Below, piece after piece: positions 11,715-24,499 of a stretch of DNA of 64,000 bases. The notes under the pieces are model-generated. The model made no database searches and was not told the origin of the DNA. It saw only the letters and a list, made by a program, of their open reading frames with translations. The translations under genes were made by a program, and so were the position numbers. The DNA is taken from NCBI RefSeq assembly GCF_021869535.1, contig NW_026262712.1:68232100-68296099 (forward strand). Reading direction: 5' to 3'. Each line of letters begins with the position of its first letter. Position 1 is the first letter of the stretch. This stretch comes from Mytilus californianus (lineage: Eukaryota; Mollusca; Bivalvia; Mytilida; Mytilidae).

Positions 11715-13378
11715 ATTTTAACGGTTGCGAAGTATTAGAAATAACAAGAAAAAAGTGTTTGGGGAGATAACTCTTTCAAGGAAAAGTATTTGGTTCAGCG
11801 GTATCAGTTTCAAAGGTGTATAAACAGTTCGATATAATATACCAAATATCCAAGCTACACATCTTGCGAAACAACCAAACATCGAAAGAAAATAATTAAG
11901 TGGAAGAAACAAATAATCAGATCAAAACTGTGAGGTTTTCCCATGGAAAAGTTAAAAGACCTACTAATACATTGCATGGTTGAACAACAAGGTCGTTAAT
12001 GTACTTAATATACTTATTTGAAAATCGTTTTTCAAATTGAATAACTTTAAAGATTTACAAGTGCTAATGTTAAGGAGGTTTTTGACTGTGACAGTTTGTT
12101 CGGAGAAGGTCTAGGGTACAATAGTGAAGAAGATATCAAGGGAGTAACTAAACCACAATCGAATAACTAGACGACATGGCCAAACATTTCGAAAAATATT
12201 TAAAAAAAATTAAAAACCAATTGAAGGTTTTCCCACACGAAACGATATGCAAATCTTAATATCAGGTTTAAAATGTCATATTCATTGTCGCATAATAGCT
12301 TATTGTATGCTGATTCCAAAAATATATGGTTTCTATACATTTTTGTTTGAAATATGGGAGATGATTTGTTACTTCCGATTTGAAAAATGTGATTTCAGGT
12401 TTTATTTGATAGGTAACTTGACACTGATTCAAAAAATATATAGTTCTATATACTTTGACATTGAATAAGTACAAAAAATAGCCACTTCCGGTTTACCGTT
12501 GGTCACTTCTGGTTGGCTTTACCAAGGTTAAATGGCTTGCAACTATAATGCAGAAAGTCCCATGGCTTTATCATGTATACATATAAAGTGAAAGCAAAGG
12601 TTAAAATCTAGAACGTTAAATTTACCTTTGACCTCAATTTGAAGGTCGTTAACCCAGGACCTTAAATCAAAAGACCCTAGGTTTTTATTATGTATGTTTA
12701 ATGAGTAATACCACCATACACGTAATTTTAGATATAAGAGGGGAGAAAACTCCCATTAAATGTCAACGTATCCTTTCAAAATGTATGTGTTGCGACATGT
12801 CGCAACTAACAATTTAATAAAAAATGTGTTCAATATCTTATACGGTTTTGGAAAAAAAGTGAAAATTAGCCAAACTCAAATTTTAGAATATGAACTTGAC
12901 CTTAGACCTTGACCTTATTATCTCTTTCTATGACCAAGGACCTCTAATCTAAAGACCCTACGTCTTTATAACTTATGGTTTACCAGTTACATATGCATAT
13001 CAATTAAATCAAATGCATAAGGGGAAATAACTCTCATATGGGGTATCCGAAACGATTCGGTGTAAACCAAACTCAACATCCTGAAGATAAAGCGAGTAGT
13101 TTGGTAAAATAAATTTGTCTTTATCTTTTACGGTTGCAAAGGAGTAGTAGAAAAACAGTGTTTGGGGAGATAACTTTTACAAGAAAAGTGTTTGTTTAAA
13201 TAGGGCCAGTTCCAAAAGCGCATAAACTGTTCGATATCATATACCAAAAATCTAAGCGACATCTGGTGAAGAAATAATACTGCGCAAGAACAAAAATTAG
13301 GCGGAAGGAAAAAAAATAATAATCAGAACAAAAGCAATAGGTCTTTCCACGGAAAAGTGGAAAGACCTAATTATTCAC
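11715..13378. repeat. Composite repeat with duplicated ends and internal ~290 bp duplication
   Basis: Bases 11715-11985 and 13120-13375 are diverged direct copies sharing GTGTTTGGGGAGATAAC, TAAACxGTTCGATAT and AxTAATCAGAxCAAAA. Between them, a block with GACCTTGACCTT-type words and AAAGACCCTA-GTxTTTAT occurs at ~12600-12720 and again at ~12895-12985, about 290 bases apart. The palindrome GCGACATGTCGC lies at ~12793. Overall it looks like a tandem-core element with terminal duplication. No open frame is supported. Confidence 0.5.
13338..13369. other. Perfect 13-bp stem hairpin at the end of the composite repeat
   Basis: TAGGTCTTTCCAC, loop GGAAAA, GTGGAAAGACCTA. It closes the 11715-13378 composite; a decayed version is visible at ~11935-11975. 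Terminal hairpins of this kind are typical of rolling-circle-type non-autonomous elements, but no CTRR end was identified here. Confidence 0.7.
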
Positions 13379-13819
13379 AATACGTTACACATAAAATTTG
13401 CCGTTGAACAACATGAATCCAAAATACCTTTGTGAGAACGCAGATCCCTGGCAATTTAAGTAGTTTTTGTGCCACTATTGCTACTATTTTGATCGAATTC
13501 TTGACATGAAATTACGTTGACCAGTTGAATTTGATGATGTTTAAGATCAAAAAGAAGAGGACCAGAGTGTGGCTACGGTCAGCGGAATGTATAGAACATT
13601 ATCAGTTTAAAATAGTCACCAAAAGTACCAGGCATATATAGCAATAACTATTAAGTACCCACAAGATGAGCAATTTGTCTACAAAAAGACATCAATTGAC
13701 CCTGGATTAATCCAAAAATGATGAAAGGGTCTATGGGCCACAGATGCCCCCGCTTGTAAATATGCATGAGTGAACTTCCATATACAGATGGAGGATTCAC
13801 GTAATAAAGACAGTTTTGT

Positions 13820-14615
13820 GAGTATAAGCATTGTGTATAAGTTTCATAACATTTGGTTGACACAAACTAAAGTGAGAGAACGGAAAAGACAAATTTAGCA
13901 ATTTTTTTTTTATAAAGGGGCATAACACAAGAACGGTAAAAGTGACGCAACCAGTCCAATTTAAAACTTTATCTGTGGTATGTGGTAACAATCAGCATTG
14001 TGTATAAGTATTATAACATTTTGTTGAGGAAAACTGAAGTTAGAGAACGGAAACAAAAAAATCAGCAATTTAAATGTTTATAAAGGAGCATAACTCACGA
14101 ACGGTAAAAGTGACGTCTCCCTTTTTCGAACTTGATCTGTGTTCTGTAATAACAAGCAGTGTGTAGAAGTTTCATAAAATTTTGTTGAAGCATACTAATG
14201 TTAGAGAACGAAAACGATAAATTCAGCAATGTTTATGTTTATAAAGGAGTATTACTCATGAAACGTCAAAAGTGACGCCACCCAATTTCAAACTTGATCT
14301 GTGTTATGTGGTAACAAGCATTGAATAAGTTTCATAACATTTGGTTGATGAAAAACTGAAATTTGAGAACGGAAACGAAAAATTCAGCAATTTAAATGTT
14401 TATAAAGGGGCGCAATTCATGAACGGTAAAAGTGACGCCACTCAATTGAGGAACTTGATCTGTGTTTTGTGGTAATAAGCATTGAGTATAACAAATTATA
14501 AGTTTTATAACATTTGGTTGTGGCAAACTAAAGTAAGAGAACGGAAACCAATTTTCAGGACGGACAGGACGGACAAGGGTAACACTGAATTCCCCCTCCG
14601 CGACGGTGGGGGCAT
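13820..14615 (+). mobile_element. Tandem-core element, ~160 bp monomer, about 4.7 copies, hairpin end
   Basis: The monomer contains AAGTTTCATAACATTTGGTTG, GAGAACGGAAAC, TTTATAAAGGxGCATAA and GGTAAAAGTGACGCCA in fixed order. It repeats near 13843, 13998, 14167, 14327 and 14501. The right end has a GACGGACAGGACGGACA run, then a C5/G5 hairpin (CCCCCTCCGC-GA-CGGTGGGGG) at ~14594-14617. This layout resembles pearl-type bivalve elements with a ~160 bp core, which have been grouped with Helitron-related non-autonomous elements. That classification is inference. A single reverse unit recurs at 21701-21810. Confidence 0.65.
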
Positions 14616-14829
14616 TAAAACAGTTAGAATAAGAAGATTGAGGAGCTTTGAAAATTGTGAAAACCTTACATTTATTGTCTGGTGGTAAAACAATCGTTAG
14701 TTTTTTAATGAAACAATATGAACAATAAATTTGTTGAAAACACACTATTAATTGATATCCATGTCAGTACACAACTCTAAACGACTTGGCTAATGATACA
14801 ATAGGGAAAAAAGCATCTTTAAGCAGTGA

Positions 14830-15110
14830 TATTGACCCATTGGTTGTAAATGTGGAAAGTGGTTCCAGACTAACAATTTATTACATCAGGCAGGTGTTTT
14901 AACTACAAATACTTTCAAAAGGCAAAATTATTTACCAAATTGACGAACATCGTGACACAGATATTTCCTAGAAATCAGCCAAATAAAGGTGGCTTCAGTA
15001 AATTTCATACGACATTATTTTAACTCAACCGTTTAAACCAACTGCTTCAAGAGCTTCCTTACAAGCAGCATATATTGGTATTTTGAATATGTCAGAATTG
15101 CCATGTTCCT
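14830..15110 (-). pseudogene. Possible relic of a tyrosine-recombinase gene
   Basis: On the minus strand one frame reads IPIYAACKEALEAVGLNG, then a stop. After a frame change there is a stretch with LISRKYLCHDVRQFGK. This order loosely resembles the end of DIRS/Crypton-type tyrosine recombinases, where an SxxR-GGAT segment is followed by an HGRW box. Several stops interrupt it and the key R-H-R-Y residues cannot be confirmed. An alternative is an unrelated chance frame. Confidence 0.2.
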
Positions 15111-15627
15111 GTTACCAATCATTCTAACAGACATGAACATTTGTTCCAAAGCAAAACATAAGATATACAATTGACTATTTCAACCTTAACCAGATTAACT
15201 TTAGACCATAAACATGATGAACTAATTGAACTAAACTGAATTACACCACAAACCAATTCCCTTGATCTAACAGGTTTAACAAATTTAAAACATACATAAG
15301 AACATATATTATTAGAAAAAATTTCGAAACTTTGAAATAGTTTATCAATAAATTGTCATTTTCCTTATAATGAAGTGAGTGTTTTCATATGCTAATTGTA
15401 TATCAATTTATTCCTAGAAATCTTATAACGTTAATCAGTACTATATAACTAAGTTACGATCAAATGTATACAATGCGGTTTTTAGTTAGTTTCTCTGTTT
15501 CTCAGTTCCTTAAAGGTGTAAACAACAACTTCCTTTATTCTTAGCCGATTTATACTTTCCCCGACCGGTTTTCGTATTTTTTCATAAGCAACGTTTGGTT
15601 CGTTTTATCTCAGTTCTTCATTGGTAT

Positions 15628-16212
15628 AAAGGAGTAGGCCCAGTAAGACCCTTTTTTGGCCCCAAAATAAAGCAGTTTAACAAAATCGTTAAAATGTAAA
15701 TTTTTAACTATTTATTGGAAAGAAGAATATTTCTGTTATATAAATATGGGCTGTTTTTTGACAATATAATGCACATATATCGGGTACTAGCATCATTAAG
15801 TCATGCTAAATTACTGAAATCTTCGAAATTTCAGCATTTTGGTTAATTTTTAGACGGTTTCCGTCTGAAATGGAAGTGGCCACATTTGTGTTCATTCTTA
15901 ATATTTAAATGTAAGTTGTATTTGATGATAATACATAACATATATAAAGGTTGTGAATGAACACGGATGCGTCCACTTTCATTTTTGACAAAAACCATCT
16001 GAAAAGTGACATATTATGGCATATTTGATAGATTTTTCATATTTAAGCTTGAATTTGAGCGTTTTTAATGACTAAATCAGTTCAAATCTTTCACACAAAC
16101 TGATTGAATCGACTGAAGTAGACGCTGAAGTATTTAAAAAGTGTCAAAAAGCTTTTATCAGATATACCTGAATTTTGAGGCCAAAATCGGCCCTTACCGG
16201 ACCTACTCCTTT
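15628..16212. mobile_element. MITE, ~585 bp, terminal motif AAAGGAGTAGG
   Basis: The left end is AAAGGAGTAGGCCCAGTAAG and the right end reads CTTACCGGACCTACTCCTTT, its inverted near-copy. The inverted repeat extends about 25-35 bases (GGCCxxxxTTTGGCC). The interior is AT-rich and non-coding. The same terminal motif and almost the same length are found at 21124-21700. A target duplication is not clear. Confidence 0.7.
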
Positions 16213-16385
16213 ATTGATAACGTCAAATTGTCTTATTTTTCTGTAAGTCTCCTTTGGTGTCGTCATATAAAAGGTGACCATGCTAACTCAACGTAGCAAG
16301 CTTAAGAACACATTTGTTTCGAATTATGAAAGTTGTCTTGATATTGTCTAAAAATCATTAGAGAGTCCAGAACTAAATCTAGGGC

Positions 16386-16492
16386 AATACGATATTTCTC
16401 CACTCTCGACAGTTAAATATATTTAAAAAGCTCGGCAGGCCTTACATTTCAGATTTTAAAATCTAACCTCCCCGAGTGGAGAAATATCGTAT
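16386..16492. repeat. Inverted repeat with ~22 bp arms and ~65 bp spacer
   Basis: The left arm is ATACGATATTTCTCCACTC and the right arm is GAGTGGAGAAATATCGTAT. The spacer has no feature. This may be a small foldback MITE. Confidence 0.6.
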
Positions 16493-16509
16493 CAGATTCG
16501 ATTCAGTGA

Positions 16510-17630
16510 TATATATGATATACATAAAACATTTTGTAGATGCTAGAGATAAAGAGCTGTGACCTTGATTATATTACCTTATCAAAAATGCTATTTCTTT
16601 GTATCAATTTGTATTTCTTAGTATATCAATATATACATAACTTTTTAATTTAACACATTTTGCCAGTATATCTACCGGATGAATATTATCATTTGCTCAG
16701 ACTAAAACTAATATACCCTTTATGAAATTAACATGTTTTATAAACTATTCTTACAAATCTAACAATATCATTTACGTCTAGTACTTTACCTTAGAGAAAA
16801 AAGTGTCTTACACAACAATGTTTACAAGCAGGAAGTATTTTACTTATCCAACCGTTATAACTTTATGATATGACTAACATCGTTACCAAGAAAAATGATC
16901 GATATATTCATTCTTTAGTGCATTCAATGTTTAAACTTCCATGCTTGAATAAGAAGGCATTGCGTTGCTATTATTTGTATAGGCCAAATATTCATTGTAC
17001 CGTATGATTGTTATCAAGAAGCAAAATATATTCATTAAAGAGACATTTCATATTTATTTCATGTATTTATTCTGTAAGGCCTTGGGACTTTAACACATAT
17101 TCATAACAATCATGGCCCTGTACTTGATGAATGATATCAGTTAAGCTCTGCTAACTACTTGATGTAAATCCTTTAAGAATAAACCGGTTGTAAGTTGGTA
17201 TGTCACCGTATGCAGGTTTTTTCGACAACAAAATCATCAGTGGCGAACAAAAGAATTACGAAGTTGATAGACATTGCACACCAAATTCTATAACATTAAA
17301 TTTTGTGAATGTAGGTCAACAGAAGTTTACGGATGATCACATATCTTAAATCCGAAACGAATATACTAATCAAGGTGAAAGAAAATGATGGATTCGCATG
17401 TACTTCAAACGTAGAGGGACGGGTTGTGTCGACAGTTTAATTGGTGCAAATATAAACGTAAAGTGGGTGTTAATATGGTTACCTGCGTGTTAGGAATTAG
17501 TAAACAAATGTTTACTACAATGATAGCTGTCGTGTTTTAGAAATTTGTTTACATGATGCAAGTTAGTAACAAATCACATTTTAAAAATACCGAGATATTT
17601 ATGGCACGCCTATTCATTTTTAACTTAAGT
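16510..17630. other. AT-rich stretch, nothing recognised
   Basis: No duplicated block or coding frame seen. Confidence 0.35.
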
Positions 17631-17634
17631 TTAG

Positions 17635-18780
17635 GAAATTGTTCATAAGCTTTGATAAATGAACATTTATTAAATTTAAATCATGCAAAGGATATATTTC
17701 TTAGCACCATGAAGCCATTTAAGTACCAAGCCACATTAACATTTTGTTTTCATAACAATTTTCCAATCATTATTGATATTTATTGAATAAATTTTAATTA
17801 CAAAGTTGCTTCATATATAACATGTATAATAGTTCAAGAAAAAAGTAAAGTTATATTTTCAAAATTTTTTTTTTCTTGTCCAAAGAAAAATAATCTAAAA
17901 ACAGAATTGTGGCTTTTGTCCTGTGACTTTCTGTCCTACATTCTAAATAAAATAACAGGGAGTTGAATTTCATTTCTGGTAACAACTTTACCAAAAATTT
18001 ATATTTTTTTATTTGATGAAATATACAATGTGTAATTTGACCAAGTTCCACATATATCAAGAAGTTGGGTTTTAGTATCAGAGATTAGTGTCACAAGTTT
18101 TCATATCAAAAGCTTAAAACCAAATTCACAGACTTCAAATCCATACAAAAGTATCAACATTACAATTCTGTATAATAAATCCAATATCCGATATTTGAAT
18201 TATGAAATATCGTACATAGCCCCTGTTGCTTTTTCAGCTCTTGCCTTTTTAACCTTTTGAAACTAAAAGATATACCAATATTAAATTCTTTGTCAATCTT
18301 TACCTTTAGAAAAAAATACTCTGATAATACAATATTATTTTCATTAAATATTTAGCTCACCATGTTGTATTTCATCAGGGACTTTCTATACTAACTTAGT
18401 AAAGACTGTCCTTCATTTCTGTAAATGGTTAGAAAGTCATATATTTCAAAGAACCAAAAGTCACAAATAATTTGTTGACAATTGACCAAATATATAAGAG
18501 AAAGATCTTGAAATATTGATTTTTGCAACATATTTCTATTTTACAGTTTAGAAAATTGTTATTTAAAACCTAGATAAATGAACTTATAATTCTAATCATG
18601 CGAATGATACATTTCTTGGCTCCATGAAGCCTTTTAAGTACCAAGCCACTAGGCCATTTTGTTTTTGTAGCAATTATTTAACCATTATTTCATGTATTTA
18701 TATTTGTTAAAAAAATTGTTTTTAGCATTCAAAGAAAAATAATCTCTAAACTGATTTGTAATTTTTTTCACTGATTTTTT
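17635..18780. repeat. Pair of diverged direct repeats ~0.9 kb apart
   Basis: Bases 17635-17960 and 18545-18780 share AAATTGTT, GATAAATGAAC, AATCATGC, CATGAAGCC, TTTAAGTACCAAGCCAC, CATTTTGTTTT and CAAAGAAAAATAATCT in the same order. This is an old tandem duplication of unknown origin. Both copies are non-coding. Confidence 0.6.
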
Positions 18781-19089
18781 GTGCTACATAAATCAAGTGA
18801 CATATATTTTTGCACTTAAAAAAATCAGAATCATTTTACATTTGACCACCCTCCTTCTCATAGTACACATACATTACATGGGAAATAATTATGTTCCCAA
18901 GTTCAAAAGCATTTTTTATTTGACATTTTGTACGCTTTAAATAAGCAGCATACATCTTCCCATTCACTGTTTATATATAAGAATATTTTGCCAAAGACCA
19001 GCTTTCCAAACTGTAGTGAAAACTTGAGCAAATGTGATAAAGACACAGAAGCTAGTTTATGATCATAAAGATAATTAAAAAATTTGGCA

Positions 19090-21120
19090 CCAAACTGGAT
19101 AAATGAAAAGATGTATTGTTGTGTAGTGCTTTTTAACGAAGGGCCAAGTGAGTTTTTCTTATCACTTTGCGTCCGTCGTCGTCGTCCGTCGTTATTAACT
19201 TTTACAAAAATCTTCTCCTCTGAAACTACTGGGCCAAATTATACCAAACTTGGCCACAATCGTCATTGGGGTATCTAGTTTAAAAAATGTGTGCGGTGAC
19301 CCGGCCAACCAACCAAGATGGCCGCCATGGCCAGGGTTCTCACTAAGGCGAGTCCATGAGTCCTGGACTCATTTAAATCTGTCTGGACTCACCATTTTCA
19401 AAACTGGTGAGTCCAAAGATGCATCAAGATTGTAAAATTTTGTATAAACTGAACACATATATCATCATTTTATAGCAAAAGTTTAAAAGTAATTTGATTT
19501 TAATGTCATAACATTGCTCTATAAGGTCAAGGAGACAAATATAATAAATCAGATTGCAATAAAATATCTTCTTCTTACTGTTGGACTCACCATGGCCAAA
19601 AATGACGAGTCCCTGGACTCGCCTTCAAAAATCCTTAGTGAGAACCCTGGCCATGGCTAAAAATAGAACATATGGGGTAAAATGTATATTTTGGCTTATA
19701 TCTCTGAAACCAGAGCATTTAGAGCAAATCTGACAGGGGGTAAAATTCTTTATCAGGTCAAGATCTATCTGCTCTGAAATTTTCAGATGAATCGGAGAGT
19801 CCGTTGTTGGGTTGCTGCCCCTAAATTGGTAATTTTAAGGAAATTTTGCCGATTTTGGTTATTATCTTGAATATCATTATAGATAGAGGTAAACTGTGAA
19901 CAGCAAATATGTTCAGCAAAGTAAGATCTACAAATAAGTTAACATAATCAAAATGGTCAATTGACCCCTTAAGGAGTAATTGCCCTTTATAGTCAATTTT
20001 TAACAATTTTTCGTAAATTTTTGTAATCTTTTACAAAAATCTTCTCCTCTGAAACTACTAAGGCAAATTTAACCAAACTTGTCCACAATCATCATTTGGG
20101 TATGTAGTTTAAAAAATGTGTCCGTTGACCCTGCCAGCCAACCAAGATGGCCGCCATGGCTAAAAATACAACATAGGGGAAAATATAGATTTCGGCTTAT
20201 CACTCTGAAACCAAAGCATTTAGAGCAAATCTGACAAGTTAAAATTGTTTATCAAGTCAACATCTATCTGCCCTGAAATTTTCAGATGAATCGGACAACC
20301 GGTTGTTGGGTTGCTACCCCTTAATTGGTAATAATAAGGAAAGTTTGCCGTTTTTGGTTATTATCTTCAATATTATTATAGATAGAGATAAACTGTAAAC
20401 AGCAATAATGTTCAGCAAAGTAAGATCTACAAATAAGTCAAATGACCAAAATGGTCAGTTGACCCCTTCAGGAGTTATTGCCCTTTATAGTCAATTTTAC
20501 CAATTTTTCTTAAATTTTTGTAATCTTTTACAAAAATCTTCTCCTCTGAAACTACTAAAACAAAATGTAACCAAACTTGTCCACAATTATCATAAGAGTA
20601 TCTAGTTTAAAAAGTGTGTCCGATGACCCTGCCCGCGAACCAATATGGCAGACATGGCTAAAAATAGTACATAGAGTAAAATGCAGTTTTTGGTTTAAAT
20701 CTGTGAAACTAAAGCATTTAGAGCAAATCTGACTGGTGGCAAAAACGTTCATCAGATTTAGATATATCTGCCCTGAAATTTTCAGACAAATCCGAAAACC
20801 AGTTGTTGGGTTGCTGCCCCTCAGTTAGTAATTTTATGGAAATTTTGCAGTTTTTTGCTATTATCTTAGATATTATTATAGTATCTAATGATATCTTATA
20901 CTATAAATTATGATTTTAACCTTATTTTACATGATTTCCAAAGCAACAGTAAATACAGGTGGGCGACACAGGCTCTTTAGAGCCTCTAGTTTATTTGGGC
21001 TATATTTCTTATTATTACAAAGTGGTATCAAAATTTATAAATATTTTAATGCCCCAAGCGTAGCTGAGGGGGACGTTAAGTTTTACACTAGTCAATATGT
21101 ATGTCCTTCCAAAGGTACGT
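19090..21120 (+). mobile_element. Tandem-core element, ~497 bp core in three copies, CpG-rich head
   Basis: The head has an imperfect hairpin (GCCAAGTGAG / TATCACTTTGC), then a GTC-rich run near 19170-19190. The core starts CTTTTACAAAAATCTTCTCC and recurs at 19199, 20028 and 20525. Copy 1 is longer because it carries the 318 bp MITE at 19332-19649. Each core includes CCAAGATGGCCGCCATGGC or a variant and TTGGGTTGCTxCCCC. The far end holds GGTGGGCGACACAGG and a GGCTCTTTAGAGCC palindrome (~20970). No protein is encoded. The design matches the elements at 22030-23050 and 42186-43330. Confidence 0.65.
19332..19649. mobile_element. hAT-type MITE, 318 bp, nested, with 8-bp target duplication
   Basis: The left terminus CAGGGTTCTCACTAAGG is a perfect 17 bp inverse of the right terminus. 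Flanks are GCCATGGC at 19324-19331 and GCCATGGC at 19650-19657. The uninterrupted sister core at ~20145 has a single GCCATGGC-TAAAAAT. So the insertion, its ends and its 8 bp duplication are all read directly. An 8 bp duplication with CAGGG ends is characteristic of hAT elements. The interior has GAGTCC/GGACTC inverted words and no coding frame. Confidence 0.92.
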
Positions 21121-21123
21121 CCC

Positions 21124-21700
21124 AAAGGAGTAAGGGCATTAAGGCCTGGTTTTGGCCCAAGAAAATAAAATGTTAGATAACAATTTCATATAATGTTTAG
21201 AAATGCATAGGGCCAAGAAATATAAATGAAAAACATTAAGTTTTTATCTAATGACGTCACAATTACGTCATAATATGTACTGTTTTCACCAAAAAAAAAA
21301 TGAAAAATTCAGAATGTATGCAGTTTTCTATCTTTATTTCCGTTGTGGAAACATCGTGCGCAGCCAATAAACAGCAAATAATTTAACAGAAGTTTTATTA
21401 TAACTATTGACATATTCTCATCAAATATGAAGTTGTTTCTTGGGTGTGCACACACTTTTTCAATCTAAAATATACTTAAAATTTGATGAAAAACAAGGAA
21501 AATCCAAAATTTTACGAAATATGCAAATTAAGACATGATTTGTTGCCATGGTAACTTGTTCCATGTTAAATTTGTTTTGTTTTTTTTCTGAATAGCTTGA
21601 ACCTAAGACAAGTTTTCAGTAATTTAAGAATATGTATGATTACTTTTAAATTTGCATTAATATTTGGGCCAAATAAGGGCCTTATTGTCCCTACTCCTTT
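21124..21700. mobile_element. MITE, ~577 bp, terminal motif AAAGGAGTA
   Basis: The left end AAAGGAGTAAGGGCATTAAG and the right end CTTATTGTCCCTACTCCTTT are inverted near-copies, continuing into GGCC-rich words on both sides. Length and ends match the MITE at 15628-16212, but the interior differs, suggesting two subfamilies. It lies between the end of one tandem-core element and a single reverse unit of another. Confidence 0.7.
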
Positions 21701-21810
21701 GGTTTCCATTCTCTTACTTTAGTTTGCCTTAACCAAATGATATCAGACTTATACACAATGCTTATAACCACAAAACAAAGATGATGTGGTGTAACTTTTA
21801 CCTTTTTATT
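21701..21810 (-). repeat. Single reverse unit of the 160-bp tandem-core family
   Basis: The reverse complement contains ACCACATCATC, GTGGTTATAAGCATTGTGTA, ATCATTTGGTTAAGGCAAAC and AAAGTAAGAGAATGGAAACC. These match the monomer of 13820-14615. The sequence after it (21866-21985, TTGTATAGATTTTAAGATTG) recurs at 33628-33725. Confidence 0.6.
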
Positions 21811-22029
21811 TGAAGCACTGTTATAAATAGCTATATACATGTAACCTACGTCATGTTTAAAAATTTGACAATTATACAAGTGTCTCAACTATGAGGTTCG
21901 TTTAACCTGTTTTATTGTATAGATTTTAAGATTGTAATAGTTTAATCAAAGAAGATTGAAATTATTCATTTTACATTAAAATTATACTTTAATGTTTCCC
22001 TTTTTTAGTTATTGGTGTTGTTCAGTATA

Positions 22030-23050
22030 CTTTTTAGGTTTTTATACGACCGCAAAAAAATTTTGCGGTCGTATATTGGTATGACGTTGGCGTCGTACGC
22101 GTCGTCGTCGTCGTCGTCCGGCGGGGTCATCGTCCGAAGACACATTGGTTTTCGCACTCTAACTTTAGTTTATGGATCTCTATGAAATTTTACCATAAGG
22201 TTCAATACCACAAAAGGAAGGTTGGGATTGATTTTGGGGGTTATGGTACCAACAGTTAAGGAATTAGGAGCCAAAAAGGGGCCAGAAATAAGCATTTTTG
22301 TAACTTCCAGACATAACTTGTGTGTTAGTGTATGGATCTCTCTGACATTGTACCACAAGGTTCCATATCACAAAGTGAATGCTTGGATTGATTTTGGGGG
22401 TAATTGCCTCGAAAGTTTAGGAATTAGGGGCCAAAAAAGGGGCAAAAAACAAGCATTTTTCTAGTTTCATGACAATAACTTGTGTGTAAGTGTATGGATC
22501 TTTCTGAAATTGTACTACAAGGTTCCATATCACAAAGGAAAAGCTGGAATTGAGTTAAGGGGTAATTGCCCAAAACGTTTATGAATAAGGGGCCAAAAAG
22601 GGGCCAAAAATAAGCATTTTTCTAGTTTCCAGACAATAACTTGTGTTCAAGTGTGGATCTCTCTGAAATTGTACTGCAAGGTACCATACCACAAAGGGAA
22701 GGCTGGAATTGATTTTGGGGGTAATTGCCTCAAAATTTTAGGAATTACGGGCCAAAAAGGGGCAAAAAACAAGCATTTTTCTAGTTTCAGGACAATAACT
22801 TGTGTGTAAGTGTATGGATCTTTATGAAATTGTACTACAAGGTTCCATAACACAAAGGGAAAGCTGGGTTTGAGTTTGGGGGTAATTGTCCTAAATGTAT
22901 AGGAATTTGGGGCCAAAAAGGGGCCAAAACAAGCATTTTTCTAGTTTACAGACAATAACTTGTGTTCAAGTGTATGGATCTCTCTGAAATTGTACTGCAA
23001 GGTACCATACCACAAAGGGAAGGCTGGGATTGAGTTTGGGGGTGATGAAT
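22030..23050 (+). mobile_element. Tandem-core element, ~160 bp core in about six copies, CpG-rich head
   Basis: The head is the palindrome ATACGACCGC-AAAAAAATTTT-GCGGTCGTAT (~22044-22074), followed by a GTC-rich run (22078-22120). The core word GTGTATGGATCT recurs near 22168, 22326, 22487, 22649, 22808 and 22969. Each copy also has CACAAAGGGAAxGCTGG and GGGGCCAAAAAGGGGC. No coding function. Architecture is shared with 19090-21120 and 42186-43330. Confidence 0.75.
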
Positions 23051-23590
23051 CATAAGGGGGTTCAAAAAATTTGAGGGGGGGATTTTTTTTTCCTTTTTTT
23101 TTTCTTTTAAATTTTCCATTTTAAATTGGTTATTTCTGATTTATATATAAAAGCAAATAATAATGATATGGTTTGAATAGGTCAATTAAACAATTATTCC
23201 TAGTATTTTTTAAATGCCTTTGTTCCCAGATCTATGATATGTAAGAGTATGATATATGCAAAGCTTCAAATATGTGTCCTTTCCTTAGAACTGTGTCCGG
23301 TGAGGGTTAATCATGTTTCAGAGCACTCAATTTCACATAATCATGTGATGTAGCGACACAGCGTGAGAAAAAAAAACTGTATCATCAATAGGAAAGGTCT
23401 TGACTCATCAGATCGACTCAAAGTATAAAAGCCAACAACCAAAAAGATGATGATGTTTTTTTTTTTATTGGATTTTCAGATGTATTTTCAAAACAGGAAC
23501 ATGGTCCTGTGATATAAATATCAACCCAATCATGTTTTTCTTACTTAAAACCGACTAGCTTATGTCATTACCTTTAAATGTTGCTTGATT
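23051..23590. other. Non-coding stretch with G and T runs
   Basis: It contains a G-run (~23075), a T-rich run (23087-23107) and a second T-run (23457-23467). Nothing else is recognised. Confidence 0.35.
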
Positions 23591-23594
23591 AGCG

Positions 23595-23720
23595 GAGAAA
23601 CAGCAAATACCAATTTTCAATTATGGTTTGACCTGGCCGTAGATCCAACCCACTCGAGAAGATCAAGCTACTTTGAGACCATCGAGACTATTACTAACAA
23701 AAATACAAAAGCCAGGAAGT
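23595..23720 (-). repeat. Possible decayed tRNA-related dispersed repeat
   Basis: The plus strand reads CAGCAAATACCAATTTTCAA, TTTGACCTGGCCGTAGATCC-AACCC, CACTCGAG and ACCATCGAGAC. The reverse complement resembles a tRNA-derived module with a GGATC-box region and GAG-rich arm, but both promoter boxes are mutated. It is called only as a weak repeat. Confidence 0.25.
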
Positions 23721-24499
23721 ACCGATGTAAGAATGCTGCTTTATGGTTTGACGTTTTAATTATTAACGGCAATACATAGGACATAGCATGACTGGTTAAA
23801 AAAAAACATAAATCTGATCAAAAAAGCACAAAGATTTGTGACACATACGACAAAGTGACGGATTGGACACCGATTTGACACTGGAAACAGATTAAATTCT
23901 TACCTATAAAGCACGTACGATTTGTGCAACGAAATGGATAAAAGATAAGAAAATATCGTATTGACAAAAAAGTCCCGTTGGTCATGTTATTCCTGGAGAC
24001 CTTGGCATCGTAAACAATGCACACATAACAGGCATCGTAAACAATGCACACATAACAGAAATGTTATCCAAAAACCCCTTAAAAGATTTTTTAAGCCCAT
24101 GAACTAAGATTACGTCATGCTAACGATTAATGCAGTTGAAGACTTCACTAGAAAATGAATTAAGCACAACCAAAATGGACCAATCTCAACACTTCAAACA
24201 ATATTTATTTTTATTTTTCAAAAATCATAATTTGGAATAGTTCAATATAATTTAGAACTCTCAGCAAAACTATGAATCTGCATATACCCCTACATTATAT
24301 ACGAACTAAAAGAATTTATAAAGTCATCGATCCGTCCTTCTCTTCTTTGGTATCAACCTAAAAAAAGCGCTTCAAAAACTCTGTCTTTATACTGATTCCT
24401 TAACATAACCCCACAATCCTTCTAAAGAACGATATGTAGCCTAGTCGTCAAAATGATCGACATAACACCTTTATGTTCTTACTAGCATTATATGCACAG

